Assembly: GCF_052030545.1 (NCBI RefSeq)
Contig: NZ_JBPDIH010000017.1
Coordinates: 1-31,089, forward strand
Length of the DNA stretch: 31,089 nucleotides
Reading direction: 5' to 3'
Source of the DNA: CANMXU01 sp052030545
GTDB taxonomy: Bacteria > Pseudomonadota > Gammaproteobacteria > Enterobacterales > Alteromonadaceae
The notes under the pieces were generated by a model that worked only from the letters and a program-made list of their open reading frames with translations, had not been told where the DNA came from and made no database searches. Shown one piece after another: positions 1 through 7,189 of the stretch. A program made the translations under genes and the position numbers. Every line of letters begins with the position of its first letter. The stretch's first letter is position 1.

Positions 1-355
1 GCGCATTTTAGACATTTTCATCTTGGCGTCAACTCTTTTTTAAGAAAAAACGTAATTTGACGTTTGTTTGCTTTTATTTTGTACGAAGCGGTTATTTAGT
101 GAGTTATTTTCCAAGGAATTTAGTCAAAAGAGTAAAAGCATAAGGCTTGATTTCGAAGACACGATGCCAATTAACGTTCCATTTTGACATTATATCGTAG
201 TAAATAGACGTGATGTTTAGCCAAATATAAAAAAAATTACGCTAATCTACTGATTAATTAGTGCAATATGTGTACTTAAGGTTGCACATTAACAAAAGGT
301 GGGTAACATAGAATTGCTTTATGCGATTTTAAAAATAATAATCAGGTATCCAAAT
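1..355. other. AT-rich leader region upstream of the RRM gene
   Basis: I can support no gene in this stretch. It is strongly AT-rich and holds several small inverted repeats: AACGT / ACGTT around 49-64 and GTGCAA (261-266) / TTGCAC (282-287) with a 15-nt loop. A TTGACA hexamer lies at 184-189, but no good -10 element follows at the usual spacing, so I do not call a promoter. A Shine-Dalgarno-like AAAGGTGGG at 295-303 could serve a GTG (299) or TTG (314) start of the following gene. The long leader could hold a regulatory RNA element, but nothing recognisable was found. Confidence 0.5.
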
Positions 356-799
356 ATGAAATCTCCGCAAGGGTTAACAATAGTTATCGCACTTATATTC
401 GCAGGTATTGCGTATTTTGTTGCAAGTGCATTTGAAGCTTCACCAGCTATTACAGCCGGACTTGTCTTTATAAGTTCATTCATCGCTCCTTTACTTGGCT
501 CTTCTACGTCAACTAATGAGGAAAATACTAATAACGAAGTTAAAACACTATATGTAGGTAATCTTCCTTATCGTGCAAACGAAGCTGCAGTAAGAGCCTT
601 ATTTTCAGAGTATGGCCAAGTTCATTCAGTTCGCTTAATGAAAGATAAACATACAGGTAAACGTCGTGGCTTTGGTTTTGTTGAAATTTCTGAAAAAGAT
701 GCAGACCACGCAATTGCTTCCTTAAACGATACAGAGTTCCAACAACGAACGCTTAAAGTACGTGAAGCAAAAGAAAGACCCGAAAAAGAAACAAGTTAA
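356..799 (+). CDS. Membrane-anchored RRM (RNP-1) RNA-binding protein
   Basis: This is a 147-aa protein with an N-terminal hydrophobic module and a C-terminal RNA-recognition motif. Two likely membrane segments (about residues 7-25 and 32-48) precede a polar linker. The RRM spans about 63-138, with RNP2 LYVGNL at 65-70 and RNP1 RGFGFVEI at 104-111, both with the aromatic residues that stack on RNA bases. Single-RRM proteins are known in cyanobacteria and marine gammaproteobacteria, where some are cold-induced; the target of this one is unknown. The start is uncertain. ATG 356 has only a weak upstream AGG, while in-frame GTG 299 or TTG 314 follow a better Shine-Dalgarno and would add 19 or 14 residues. 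I prefer ATG 356 because the protein then begins just before the membrane segment. It is monocistronic and ends at a strong terminator. Confidence 0.85.
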   Translation: MKSPQGLTIVIALIFAGIAYFVASAFEASPAITAGLVFISSFIAPLLGSSTSTNEENTNNEVKTLYVGNLPYRANEAAVRALFSEYGQVHSVRLMKDKHTGKRRGFGFVEISEKDADHAIASLNDTEFQQRTLKVREAKERPEKETS

Positions 800-814
800 A
801 ATAGACTGTTATGA

Positions 815-840
815 AAAAGCCCGCTTATATGCGGGCTTTT
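815..840 (+). terminator. Rho-independent terminator after the RRM gene
   Basis: A perfect 10-bp stem (AAAAGCCCGC / GCGGGCTTTT) with loop TTATAT lies 16 nt after the stop codon. The stem itself ends in a T-run, so it can act in both directions. Confidence 0.9.
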
Positions 841-956
841 TAATGCCTGACAATATGTATCAGTATGATAAAAAAGCGCACTTATACTAGACAAAATAAC
901 TTCTGCCGCTAAAATCTGCGCACATTCTACGATTAACCCATTTATATAGGCTTACT

Positions 957-2051
957 ATGTTTAGTCATATTCATCCTGACAACTACCAACAACAGCTAAA
1001 CGATAAAACTCAAGACATAGCGACTGCCTTTGCTGATTTTAACCTACGAAATATTGATACCTATACGTCTGAACCACTTAATTACCGCCAGCGCGCTGAA
1101 TTTCGCGTATGGCATGAAGGTGATGACCTCTACTATATAATGTTTGATAGCAACACCAAGCAAAAGTTTAAAGTAGCGGAGTTTCCTGTTGCCAGTCAGC
1201 TCATTAATCAGTTTATGACGGCATTGCTTGATAACATTCGAGACAATAGTTTACTGCGTCAACGCCTTTTTCAAGTGGACTTTCTCACGACGCTTAGCGG
1301 CGAAGCCTTAATTAGCTTGTTATATCACAAGCAACTAGATGAGCAATGGGTTGAAGAAGCTAACAAACTAAAAGCAACTCTTGCGGCTATTGCACCTGTT
1401 GATATTATCGGCCGAGCGAAAAAGCAAAAAATTATTTTAGATAAAGACTTCGTTACTGAGAGACTTTCAGTTGCCGGCCAAGAGTTTGTTTATCAGCAAG
1501 TTGAAAATAGTTTTACTCAGCCAAATGGCAAAGTAAATGAAAAAATGTTGCTTTGGGCTCAACAAGCAACACAAGATTTAGGCGGTGATTTAATCGAGTT
1601 GTATTGCGGTAATGGTAACTTTAGCATTGCCCTCGCACAAAATTTTGACCGCGTTCTAGGCACAGAAATTTCAAAAACGTCAGTACGTTCTGCGCAAATT
1701 AATATTAGTGCAAATCAAATGGATAATATCGATATTGTTCGTATGTCGAGTGAAGAGTTTAGCGAAGCAATGAACGGTGAACGAGAGTTTAGACGCTTAG
1801 AAGGATTCGATTTAACCGCCTACAACTATGATACCGTGCTAGTAGATCCTCCACGCGCAGGGTTAGATCCTGCCAGTACAGAGTTAGTATCTCGTTTTAA
1901 CAAAATTATTTATATTTCGTGTAACCCTGAGACATTAAAAGAGAACTTAACAGAATTAGTGAAAACGCACACTATCGAAAAGTTTGCTTTATTTGATCAG
2001 TTTCCTTACACCCACCATGTTGAAACCGGTGTGATTTTAACGAAAAAATAA
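957..2051 (+). CDS. trmA: tRNA (uracil-5-)-methyltransferase TrmA
   Basis: TrmA makes 5-methyluridine at position 54 (T54) in the T-loop of almost all tRNAs, using S-adenosylmethionine. The 364-aa product matches the enterobacterial length (366). Visible motifs are the AdoMet loop ELYCGNG at 214-220, DPPRAGLD at 297-304, the nucleophile Cys322 in the YISCNPETL segment, Gln188 in a FTQPN segment, and Glu356 near the C-terminus, which corresponds to the base that releases the product. There is no TRAM domain, which separates it from RlmD (RumA). It converges on fabR with a shared hairpin between them. Enterobacteria keep trmA two genes from fabR, so the neighbourhood is ancestral. Confidence 0.97.
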   Translation: MFSHIHPDNYQQQLNDKTQDIATAFADFNLRNIDTYTSEPLNYRQRAEFRVWHEGDDLYYIMFDSNTKQKFKVAEFPVASQLINQFMTALLDNIRDNSLLRQRLFQVDFLTTLSGEALISLLYHKQLDEQWVEEANKLKATLAAIAPVDIIGRAKKQKIILDKDFVTERLSVAGQEFVYQQVENSFTQPNGKVNEKMLLWAQQATQDLGGDLIELYCGNGNFSIALAQNFDRVLGTEISKTSVRSAQINISANQMDNIDIVRMSSEEFSEAMNGEREFRRLEGFDLTAYNYDTVLVDPPRAGLDPASTELVSRFNKIIYISCNPETLKENLTELVKTHTIEKFALFDQFPYTHHVETGVILTKK

Positions 2052-2063
2052 AAGACGCAACCA

Positions 2064-2092
2064 AAAGCGAGATAAGCTATTTATCTCGCTTT
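2064..2092. terminator. Bidirectional terminator between trmA and fabR
   Basis: A perfect 12-bp inverted repeat (AAAGCGAGATAA / TTATCTCGCTTT) with a 5-nt loop lies between the convergent stop codons of trmA (2051) and fabR (2098). The stem ends in A- and T-runs, so it can serve both genes. Confidence 0.85.
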
Positions 2093-2097
2093 AACTG

Positions 2098-2727
2098 TTA
2101 ATGTTCAATAGTTTTTATATCTAAACGCGTACCTAAACTTTGCGCACCTCGGGCAATAAAACGCAACTGATGAATGGTTCGAATGGCCAATTGCTCACGT
2201 TCTTTTTTTGCGACATCTAACGCATCAGCTCCTGCGCTAAAAACGATAGTTACCGCGGCATTCGCCTGTAAATAGGCGACTTCAGCGTCTAAATCATTGG
2301 CTTGTTGTAAATAGTCACAAAGCTCCAACGTAAAATAGCGAATTTCACGATTAACTGCTGCTCTAAAAGCAGGCGAGGTTCCAGAGCGTTCACGCAAAAG
2401 TAATCGGAAAATATTACCGTTATTTTCGATGAATTCCATGAAGGTTAATACTGAAATTTGGATAACCGAGCCACCACTTTCAATGCGTTGTCGTGCTTGG
2501 CGCATTAACTGGCGTAATGTCAGGCCGGCTTCATCAACCAAGGTTAATCCAAGTTCATCCATGTCTGAAAAGTGTCGATAAAAAGAGGTCGGTGCTAATC
2601 CTGCTTCTTTGGCAACTTCACGTAAACTTAAACTTGAAAAACTGCGTTCAGCACTTAATTGTCCGAGTGCTGCATCAATTAGCTGACGACGTGTTTTCTC
2701 TTTCTGCTGAGCTCTAATACCACTCAT
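2098..2727 (-). CDS. fabR: TetR-family unsaturated fatty acid repressor FabR
   Basis: FabR senses the ratio of unsaturated to saturated acyl-ACP/acyl-CoA and represses unsaturated fatty acid synthesis (fabA and fabB in E. coli). This 209-aa protein carries the FabR signature almost unchanged: an N-terminal RAQQKEKTRR, a helix-turn-helix at about 34-55 with SLREVAKEAG and APTSFYRHF, and RLLLRERSGTS followed by FRAAV in the ligand domain. The C-terminal tail is shorter than that of E. coli FabR. A GAGAG ribosome-binding site precedes the ATG. It is divergent from an acyl desaturase, and a palindrome in the shared intergenic region is a likely operator (separate entry). A DesT-like role is the alternative, but the sequence is closer to FabR. 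Confidence 0.95.
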   Translation of the reverse strand: MSGIRAQQKEKTRRQLIDAALGQLSAERSFSSLSLREVAKEAGLAPTSFYRHFSDMDELGLTLVDEAGLTLRQLMRQARQRIESGGSVIQISVLTFMEFIENNGNIFRLLLRERSGTSPAFRAAVNREIRYFTLELCDYLQQANDLDAEVAYLQANAAVTIVFSAGADALDVAKKEREQLAIRTIHQLRFIARGAQSLGTRLDIKTIEH

Positions 2728-2822
2728 AATCTCTCACTAATTAAATGTTTTCTCGCGCCATGATACTAAATTGTGTCAATTATACCAAACAAGCAATTGT
2801 ATAAGATTTTACCATCAAGTCA

Positions 2823-2850
2823 TTGACTCAAGATGACTTAGAACTATAAT
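2823..2850 (+). promoter_or_regulatory. Promoter of the desaturase gene
   Basis: TTGACT (2823-2828) and a perfect TATAAT (2845-2850) are separated by 16 bp. Transcription would start near 2857, inside the adjoining palindrome, leaving a leader of about 88 nt before the ATG at 2945. Confidence 0.75.
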
Positions 2851-2868
2851 AGCGTACACGTGTACACT
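2851..2868. promoter_or_regulatory. Probable FabR operator
   Basis: The sequence AGCGTACACGTGTACACT contains the perfect 12-bp palindrome GTACACGTGTAC (2854-2865), and the outermost AG/CT bases also pair. It directly abuts the -10 box of the desaturase promoter, so a bound repressor would cover the transcription start. From memory, it resembles the palindrome of FabR-controlled fabA and fabB promoters. Its place between fabR and a desaturase gene supports FabR as the ligand. Binding is inferred. Confidence 0.75.
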
Positions 2869-2944
2869 GAAATATTTTATTCATCTGTTTCACATAGATA
2901 CACGCTATATTTTTTAACTGCTTTGATAGACGTTTGGATTATTT

Positions 2945-4063
2945 ATGAAAAAGCCACCAATTATCTGGTTAAACGTAAGTGTTTTTGTTATTACCTTTTT
3001 GTTTGCTGCAATTGCGGTACCTTTTTACGCAATTAACCACGGTTTCTCAACCGAACTTATTTTCGCTGCGTTAGGCTGCTTTATTTATTGCGGTATGTCT
3101 ATTACATGTGGTTATCACCGATTATGGTCTCACCGCACTTACAAGGCCCATTGGAGCTTGCGCGTCATTTATGCCATTGGTGGTGCCTTTGCCCTACAAA
3201 ATAGCGCTTTGCATTGGTCTTCTGATCACCGAATTCACCACAAGCATGTCGACAACAACAACTTAGACCCTTATTCCGCTAAACGTGGCTTTTGGTTTTC
3301 ACATATTGGTTGGATGATCCGTGACTACCAAGCTGAGCGTTACGCCAACTACGATAACGTACGGGACCTGCAAAAAGATAAAATTGTTATGTGGCAACAC
3401 AAGCATTATTTGCTCCTCACCATTATCACTAACTTTGGTATTCCCTTAGCATTTGGTGTGTTATTTAACGATATTATTGGTAGTCTACTGCTGGTTGGTT
3501 TTTTACGTTTAGTACTAAGCCACCACACGACATTTTTTATCAACTCGTTAGCCCATATTTGGGGAAAACAAACCTACACCGAGAAAAACACTGCCCGTGA
3601 CAATGGTATTCTAGCCTTTTTTACCTTTGGCGAAGGCTATCATAACTTCCATCATATATTTGAAAACGACTACCGCAACGGCATTCGTTGGTGGCAGTTT
3701 GATCCAACTAAATGGTTTATTAAATCGTGTGAATACTTAAAACTTGCCTCTAACTTACGTGTTAGCCCTGAAGATAAAATTGAAAAAGCTAAGCTTGCGA
3801 TGATCTTAAAGCGCAGCCAACAAAAGTTGAGTGCTCGACCAGATGCCGAACTAATGCTTGCCAAACTACAATCAGAGTACGACGCTTTAATTGTTAAAAT
3901 TAACGATTTTTATTCCGTTAAAAAACAACTGATGAATGTTAAAAAAGAGCAACTAATTGCGGATGTAGAAAACAGCGAGTTAATGGTGCAAGTACAAGAT
4001 TTAAAACAACGACTTGCTGAACAAAGACGCAGTTGGCAACTATTTGTTGAGAAAGTCGCTTAA
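2945..4063 (+). CDS. Membrane acyl-CoA/acyl-lipid desaturase (delta-9 type) with C-terminal coiled coil
   Basis: This integral-membrane di-iron desaturase inserts a cis double bond into a saturated acyl chain using O2 and an electron donor. All three histidine boxes are present: HRLWSH at 58-63, HRIHH at 95-99 and HNFHH at 233-237. Hydrophobic segments lie at about 8-30, 36-56, 155-175 and 178-200. The catalytic core ends near residue 270. The last ~95 residues form a charged helical tail rich in K, E, Q and L, likely a coiled coil, which is longer than in a minimal desaturase. The gene is divergent from fabR and controlled by a promoter with an abutting palindrome, as in the DesT-desaturase pairs of Pseudomonas. 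The expected role is oxygen-dependent adjustment of membrane fluidity, for instance in the cold. Substrate and regiospecificity are inferred. Confidence 0.93.
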   Translation: MKKPPIIWLNVSVFVITFLFAAIAVPFYAINHGFSTELIFAALGCFIYCGMSITCGYHRLWSHRTYKAHWSLRVIYAIGGAFALQNSALHWSSDHRIHHKHVDNNNLDPYSAKRGFWFSHIGWMIRDYQAERYANYDNVRDLQKDKIVMWQHKHYLLLTIITNFGIPLAFGVLFNDIIGSLLLVGFLRLVLSHHTTFFINSLAHIWGKQTYTEKNTARDNGILAFFTFGEGYHNFHHIFENDYRNGIRWWQFDPTKWFIKSCEYLKLASNLRVSPEDKIEKAKLAMILKRSQQKLSARPDAELMLAKLQSEYDALIVKINDFYSVKKQLMNVKKEQLIADVENSELMVQVQDLKQRLAEQRRSWQLFVEKVA

Positions 4064-4089
4064 ACAGTGAAATAATCTCAGTTAAAAGG

Positions 4090-4117
4090 TTACCTCAATA
4101 ATAAATCCTGTTAAAAT
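4090..4117 (+). promoter_or_regulatory. Candidate sthA promoter
   Basis: A TAAAAT -10 element (4112-4117) lies 16 bp after a weak TTACCT -35 element (4090-4095). Downstream, the inverted repeat TGCGT-GAT-ACGCA (4137-4149) lies in the predicted leader and could be a regulator site. Confidence 0.35.
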
Positions 4118-4177
4118 TTCGCTAATTTTTGTAGCGTGCGTGATACGCAAGGTTAACACAGGATAAAGGGGTAACTT

Positions 4178-5626
4178 TTGACTAAGTCAACAAAGCAGGC
4201 AAGCAAACCCGCCAAGAAAGAACAACCATCTCAAGAATTTGATTTTGACGCCATAATTATCGGTACCGGCCCTGGTGGTGAAGGTACTGCAATGGAGCTT
4301 TCTAAAAAGAATAAGAGAGTTGCTATTGTCGAGCGATATAAAGATGTTGGTGGTGGTTGTACTCACTGGGGAACGATTCCATCAAAAGCCTTACGTCAAA
4401 GCGTTAGTCGATTAATTGAGTACAACTCAAGCCCACTGTTTCGCGGCCATGAAAAAGCCAAACATTTAACTTTTCCTGATATTTTAAAACATGCGTCAGC
4501 AGTTATTCGTAAGCAAGTTAACCTACGCAGCGGCTTTTACGATCGTAATCGTGTTGAGCTGTTAACAGGCGAAGCGTCTTTTGTGGATAAAAACACCTTA
4601 AAAATAAACAAACCTGATGGTTCTGTTGAACAAATATCAGCACATCAGATTGTTATCGCGACTGGCTCTCACCCATACCGTCCTGACGATATCGATTTTA
4701 ACCATGCCCGTGTTTATGACTCAGATACCATTTTATCGTTAACTCACGATCCGCGTTCAGTCATTATTTACGGTGCGGGTGTTATCGGTAGTGAGTACGC
4801 GTCTATTTTTAGAGGCTTAGGGGTAAAAGTGGACTTAGTGAATACTCGCGATCGTTTACTGTCTTTTCTAGATGATGAAATGTCAGACTCGTTAAGTTAT
4901 CACTTATGGAATAACGGCGTAATGATCCGCCACGGAGAATCTATTGAACGTGTTGAAGCAACTGACGATTCGGTAATTGTTCACCTAGAGTCTGGTAAAA
5001 AAATGAAAGCCGACTGTTTACTATTTGCCAATGGTCGAACAGGTAACACAGCCGATTTAAATTTAGAAAACGCTGGCTTAAAAGCCGATGGACGTGGCCA
5101 ATTAAAAGTCAACGATCAGTACCAAACCTCTGTTGAAAATATTTATGCGGTTGGTGATGTTATCGGCTACCCAAGTTTAGCAAGCGCTGCTTATGACCAA
5201 GGTCGACTAGCGGCAAACGCCATGATAGATCATCAAAGCACGGCAAAACTCATTGCCGATATTCCTACCGGTATTTATACCATTCCTGAAATTAGCTCTG
5301 TTGGTAAAACAGAACAAGAACTTACTGAAGCCAAAATTCCTTATGAAGTTGGTCGTTCACAGTTCAAACACTTAGCACGTGCACAAATATCGAATAGCTT
5401 AGTGGGTTCATTAAAAATTCTTTTCCATCGCGAAACGAAAGAGATTTTAGGTATACACTGTTTTGGTGAAAATGCCGCTGAGATCATTCACATTGGGCAA
5501 GCAATAATGCAACAAAAAGGTGGTGGCAATACCATTGAATATTTTGTTGAAACCACTTTTAACTACCCGACAATGGCAGAAGCATTCCGCGTAGCAGCGC
5601 TTAATGGTCTGAATCGATTATTCTAA
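4178..5626 (+). CDS. sthA: Soluble pyridine nucleotide transhydrogenase SthA
   Basis: SthA is a cytoplasmic FAD enzyme that reversibly moves hydride between NADPH and NAD+, mainly to discharge excess NADPH. The 482-aa product shows the FAD loop GTGPGGEG at 29-36, the diagnostic GGGCTHWGTIPSKALR at 58-73, an NAD(P) loop GAGVIG at 199-204 and a second FAD motif YAVGDVIGYPS. Cys61 is present, but the second redox cysteine of lipoamide-dehydrogenase relatives is Thr66, as in known SthA. The only suitable start is TTG 4178, 6 nt after AAAGGGG; no ATG precedes the FAD loop. This gives a Lys-rich extension of roughly 15 residues compared with E. coli. Its place near fabR matches enterobacterial synteny. 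Confidence 0.96.
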   Translation: MTKSTKQASKPAKKEQPSQEFDFDAIIIGTGPGGEGTAMELSKKNKRVAIVERYKDVGGGCTHWGTIPSKALRQSVSRLIEYNSSPLFRGHEKAKHLTFPDILKHASAVIRKQVNLRSGFYDRNRVELLTGEASFVDKNTLKINKPDGSVEQISAHQIVIATGSHPYRPDDIDFNHARVYDSDTILSLTHDPRSVIIYGAGVIGSEYASIFRGLGVKVDLVNTRDRLLSFLDDEMSDSLSYHLWNNGVMIRHGESIERVEATDDSVIVHLESGKKMKADCLLFANGRTGNTADLNLENAGLKADGRGQLKVNDQYQTSVENIYAVGDVIGYPSLASAAYDQGRLAANAMIDHQSTAKLIADIPTGIYTIPEISSVGKTEQELTEAKIPYEVGRSQFKHLARAQISNSLVGSLKILFHRETKEILGIHCFGENAAEIIHIGQAIMQQKGGGNTIEYFVETTFNYPTMAEAFRVAALNGLNRLF

Positions 5627-5650
5627 CAAACGCCGGCAACTGGAGAGATT

Positions 5651-6166
5651 ATGAAATTTTTAGCAACGATACTTTTATCGATAATAATAATCTCTCCTAC
5701 ATTTGCTGATAATTTTTCTATCTATTTAGTCCGTCATGCAGAAAAGCAAACATCGGCTAACAAAGCAGATAAAGATCCAGACTTAACCGAATGTGGACAA
5801 CAACGTGCAAAACAGCTTGCGCAAATGTTAAGTGAGATAAAGCTTAGCGCTGTCTATAGCACACCATACCAACGCACTCTGGCAACAGCAACACCTACCG
5901 TTGTTGCTCAAAAATTACCGCTAAAGCAATATTCACCCAAGCATTTGCAAGAACTTGCCGTTAGGTTAAAAGCCGCAGGGAAAAACACTTTAGTGGTTGG
6001 ACACAGTAATACCACACCTATGTTAGCCGCGACGTTAAGTGGACAGAAAATAACGCAATTAAGTGAAGATAATTATCAGATGTTATATCAAGTCAGTTTT
6101 ATCGAAAATGAGGTCATGCTAACCACACTGAAACAAGGTTTTGTTTGTCAGCCAACAAACCAGTAA
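5651..6166 (+). CDS. Secreted histidine phosphatase superfamily protein (branch 1)
   Basis: A 171-aa protein with a cleavable signal peptide (about residues 1-19, ending TFA) and a compact phosphoglycerate-mutase-like domain. The catalytic RH pair is Arg28-His29 in the LVRHAEK motif, Arg75 lies in a YQRTLATA segment, and the second catalytic histidine is His118 in VVGHSNTTP. The gene lies 24 nt after sthA with a GGAGA ribosome-binding site and is probably co-transcribed with it. The domain is the size of SixA, but export makes a phosphohistidine signalling role unlikely. A periplasmic phosphomonoesterase is more plausible. The substrate cannot be told from sequence. Confidence 0.88.
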   Translation: MKFLATILLSIIIISPTFADNFSIYLVRHAEKQTSANKADKDPDLTECGQQRAKQLAQMLSEIKLSAVYSTPYQRTLATATPTVVAQKLPLKQYSPKHLQELAVRLKAAGKNTLVVGHSNTTPMLAATLSGQKITQLSEDNYQMLYQVSFIENEVMLTTLKQGFVCQPTNQ

Positions 6167-6337
6167 TCCTTAACCTTAATTGTCGATTAGCCACAGACAA
6201 GCATCATCAAGGTGTTCAAAATATTTTAACTGACCAGAGACAAACCAAGCTGCAACTTTTGCACTAAGAATACTAAATTAACAGTAGCTCGACATTCATT
6301 GCTATTTAAACCTATCAATTGCTAGGTTAATGAAGGT

Positions 6338-6904
6338 TTATTTATTCGGCAAGGTAGAAAACATCACATTTACCGCGTTACTAATCTTTTCTTTAACTTC
6401 TTGGCTGTTATCGGAGACATCAATATTTAAAGGGTAACTACTACGCCAAATAGACCGTTTTTTCTTTTGATCAATTAAGTCGATAATTAAACTGCCAGGT
6501 AGCACATAGTCAGCATTGCCAAGCTTTTTTTTGCCACTACTGTTATTGTCACCATAAAGTGAGGTTAAACAATACTGACAATAATTCACCTCTCTGTTGT
6601 AGCCTTTTAATTCTCGAGCACTACGCCCTACAATGTAATAACTGATCACTACATCCGCTTGTTCAGTATCTTTGTAATCTAAGCCTTTTTTATCCATGGC
6701 CTGCTCAAGTACGATCTCAATACGATTTCGCATCACATCGCCTAGGTTTTGCACTTCGGTAAATTCTGAATTACGAGGGTATAAGCTGTAATATTCAATA
6801 TCGCCAAAACTATATTCTTGCTGAAAATTCGTTACCGGATTTTTACTGGCGCAAGCAAATAAAAATAACGATAAGCAGCTAAGTAACATTAATTTTGTTT
6901 TCAT
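6338..6904 (-). CDS. DUF4136-like lipoprotein
   Basis: A 188-aa predicted lipoprotein. A short signal sequence ends in the lipobox LFAC with Cys18, and Ala19-Ser20 after the cysteine suggests sorting to the outer membrane. The body resembles DUF4136 proteins: an ADVVISYY strand, then a GSLIIDLID segment, basic residues and a SIWRSSYP strand. An unusual CQYC pair (Cys109, Cys112) sits in the central loop, followed by a polar Ser/Asn/Lys stretch. It stands alone, facing away from the efflux operon, with non-coding DNA on both sides. No function is known for this family. Confidence 0.78.
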   Translation of the reverse strand: MKTKLMLLSCLSLFLFACASKNPVTNFQQEYSFGDIEYYSLYPRNSEFTEVQNLGDVMRNRIEIVLEQAMDKKGLDYKDTEQADVVISYYIVGRSARELKGYNREVNYCQYCLTSLYGDNNSSGKKKLGNADYVLPGSLIIDLIDQKKKRSIWRSSYPLNIDVSDNSQEVKEKISNAVNVMFSTLPNK

Positions 6905-7189
6905 CGATGAATTGACTCTGTTTCCTTGATTTACTTAGAGTATCGACATCTTATAAAAATACAATAAATACTGAACGACTTTTATCAAAATATATCATAT
7001 CGAGTGGAGCTGATTAGCCTATTCAGCTATTGTCATCAAAGAGACTCCTGCGTCTATATTTCTCCTAACAAAATCATTTTGTTATTAAGCTTTTACATAT
7101 GTTAATTGGGGGTAAATTCATGCTAATGTGGTACTAGCTTCAATACATAAATTTGTTTGTGCTTTTTTATTTTTTAACGGAATAAACCA

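Noticed and set aside
1..21. Possible minus-strand gene start (ATG at 21) running off the left edge
   Set aside because: Only seven codons are visible and there is no convincing ribosome-binding site, so it cannot be supported.
184..212. TTGACA hexamer as a promoter for the RRM gene
   Set aside because: No acceptable -10 element lies 15-19 bp downstream.
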